From positions 1 through 34,464 of the forward strand of contig JAQTOA010000023.1 of the NCBI GenBank assembly GCA_028713555.1: 34,464 nt of DNA, in the 5' to 3' direction. The notes under the pieces were generated by a model. The model was given only the letters and a program-made list of their open reading frames with translations. It made no database searches and was not told the DNA's origin. This document shows, piece by piece, positions 33,782-34,464 of this stretch (position 1 is the first letter of the stretch; each line of letters begins with the position of its first letter). Made by a program: the position numbers and the translations under genes. Source of the DNA: Sterolibacterium sp. GTDB lineage: Bacteria > Pseudomonadota > Gammaproteobacteria > Burkholderiales > Rhodocyclaceae.

Positions 33782-34138
33782 ATGCGCCCGACTAAAGATT
33801 CAGGAATATTAATTTTTGCCCGACTCGGGATATTTTTCGGTGGCACGACAGGCTTTGTCCTATGGGGCAAAGAGCTCGGAAATATCATCGGCAATTACTG
33901 GGCATTCGCCGATTGCAGCATCGTCACGGGATTGCTGATGTTCATGTTGCTGCCACCGCAGCGCCGTTATGGAACGTACTCGCGCCGGAGACGTCATTCT
34001 CGAATTCCCTCGCGCACATCACGCGCGCATGATGACGGATCCGACTGGCGTGTTGAGTTGAGAGATAAAGAGAGATCATCTCCGATGTACCAACATCTCA
34101 TCACCAACGCTTGGCATCAGCAACCAAATGACGATTAG
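33782..34138 (+). CDS. Small two-helix membrane protein, unknown
   Basis: 118 residues with GGAG five bases before the ATG. Two hydrophobic segments are visible at about 8-29 (ILIFARLGIFFGGTTGFVLW) and 38-60 (YWAFADCSIVTGLLMFMLL). A very basic stretch (RRYGTYSRRRRHSRIPSRTSR) and a polar tail follow, which should stay in the cytoplasm. I do not recognise the family. Its 3' two-thirds are duplicated at 30263-30451. A membrane protein beside a toxin-antitoxin locus could have many roles, and none can be assigned. Confidence 0.55.
   Translation: MRPTKDSGILIFARLGIFFGGTTGFVLWGKELGNIIGNYWAFADCSIVTGLLMFMLLPPQRRYGTYSRRRRHSRIPSRTSRAHDDGSDWRVELRDKERSSPMYQHLITNAWHQQPNDD
33882..34070 (+). repeat. 189-bp direct repeat, right copy
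   Basis: Same unit as 30263-30451, nine differences, no gaps. This copy lies inside the intact membrane-protein gene, so it is probably the parental one. The 3.6 kb between the copies holds the HigBA-like operon and the HTH remnant. Confidence 0.9.
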
Positions 34139-34149
34139 AGGTTTGAGGC

Positions 34150-34193
34150 GCAGTGGAACGCTTATCGGAAGATTTCCATAATCGTTCCACTGC
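34150..34193. repeat. Long near-perfect hairpin
   Basis: GCAGTGGAACG (34150-34160) pairs exactly with CGTTCCACTGC (34183-34193). Inside, after one mismatch, TTAT pairs with ATAA and, past a bulged C, GGAA pairs with TTCC around a GAT loop. The stem is about 19 bp in total. The outer arm recurs at 34350-34360, so it is more than a local terminator. Confidence 0.7.
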
Positions 34194-34204
34194 TTCACAG
34201 ATCC

Positions 34205-34381
34205 CTACCTGGCCGCTCGCCCTTCCGCAGCCGACAGCATCTCGCGTCCGGACAACGCATGCCCCAGTATTTCGATGGCCACCGGGTTGGGCGTGAGCTG
34301 GAACACGCCGTCGACCTGCGCCCACTTCTCAAATACCGGCCTTTGAGGTGCAGTGGAACGGAAAACCGGGTTAGGCGTTTG
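34205..34381 (-). pseudogene. C-terminal fragment of an unidentified minus-strand gene
   Basis: The minus frame ending at the TAG at 34205 reads VFEKWAQVDGVFQLTPNPVAI, then EILGHALSGREMLSAAEGR, which looks like genuine coding sequence with high-GC codon use. Upstream the frame passes through the 19-bp repeat and stops at 34382 without a convincing start, so only about 45 codons of real protein seem left. The family is not recognised; a conjugation or replication gene of the element is one possibility given the position. Alternatively it is a short intact gene with an unusual start, which I consider less likely. Confidence 0.4.
34342..34360 (+). repeat. 19-bp direct repeat, partner at 34142-34160
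   Basis: TTTGAGGTGCAGTGGAACG here and TTTGAGGCGCAGTGGAACG at 34142 differ at one base and are exactly 200 bp apart. They bracket the fragment of a minus-strand gene (34205-34341). They may mark recombination endpoints or the end of an inserted segment. Confidence 0.7.
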
Positions 34382-34464
34382 TCATTGATCGCTGTCTGCC
34401 GGATCACGCAAGGGGCGTAGCTCGCCCTTGGCCACCGCCTCCGGCACCGAGAACGAGTAGTGCC
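34382..34464 (-). CDS. 3' end of a minus-strand gene running off the window
   Basis: The last 27 codons (HYSFSVPEAVAKGELRPLRD, then PADSDQ and TGA) are open to the window edge and have plausible coding composition. The family cannot be told from this tail. It may be part of the element's conserved backbone, because the accessory genes end here; that is a guess from layout. Confidence 0.45.
   Translation of the reverse strand, partial: HYSFSVPEAVAKGELRPLRDPADSDQ

Noticed and set aside
1..34464. CRISPR array, rRNA or complete tRNA genes
   Set aside because: No regularly spaced repeats of CRISPR type and no recognisable rRNA or tRNA sequence were seen on either strand.

Overview
The window is about 34 kb of moderately GC-rich (near 57-58% by eye) proteobacterial DNA. 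It is very probably the accessory part of an integrative and conjugative element or large plasmid-derived island. The families present (actin-type segregation pair, Phage_integr_N/Integrase_1-type tyrosine recombinase, KTSC, DUF2026, AbiE) fit a beta- or gammaproteobacterium; the genus cannot be named from sequence alone. Almost every gene belongs to mobility, segregation, toxin-antitoxin or antiphage defence. No housekeeping gene is visible.

Layout. 1-125: right end of an IS66-family insertion sequence. 317-1333: a lone coiled-coil protein with two membrane segments. 1416-12390 (minus strand): a tightly packed five-gene operon, transcribed helicase, DUF4391, type III Mod methyltransferase, AlbA_2/ATPase protein, type III Res endonuclease; this is an extended type III restriction-modification-like system. 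12616-14728 (minus): a Sel1-repeat protein and a ParM-type actin with a small downstream partner, preceded by a perfect AT-rich palindrome. 14771-16104: 1.3 kb without a convincing gene but dense in inverted repeats. 16105-17911 (plus): a tyrosine recombinase and an unrecognised protein with a zinc-metallopeptidase HEYGH motif, closed by a strong hairpin. 18044-22014 (minus): a zinc-finger-like protein, a large serine recombinase, a ParB-like protein and a RepB-like protein; the last three genes overlap and look like one functional module.

22222-30197 (plus) is a second defence block. It holds the AbiEi/AbiEii type IV toxin-antitoxin pair, a Cas4-like/RNase H-like nuclease (TM0106 family), and a coupled trio of a DUF2130 nuclease-like coiled-coil protein, a SIR2-domain protein and a HerA-type ATPase, followed by a KTSC-domain protein. 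30263-34070 is a cassette bounded by two 189-bp direct repeats. Inside are a HigB-like toxin, a HigA antitoxin fused to an ImmA/IrrE-like metallopeptidase, an unknown protein, a DUF2026 protein and a remnant of an excisionase-like HTH gene. One repeat copy is the 3' part of an intact small membrane-protein gene; the other is a headless copy of it. The right edge (34142-34464) has a long near-perfect hairpin, a 19-bp direct repeat exactly 200 bp apart and the 3' ends of two minus-strand genes that may be element backbone.

Reading of the whole: a mobile element that carries two kinds of segregation/partition machinery and two recombinase types, loaded with at least four separable defence or addiction modules. 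The best candidates for under-described biology are (1) the serine recombinase-ParB-RepB-zinc finger module, (2) the DUF2130-SIR2-HerA trio, (3) the five-gene type III RM-like operon, (4) the hairpin-rich gap upstream of the tyrosine recombinase and (5) the tyrosine recombinase/HEYGH protein pair.
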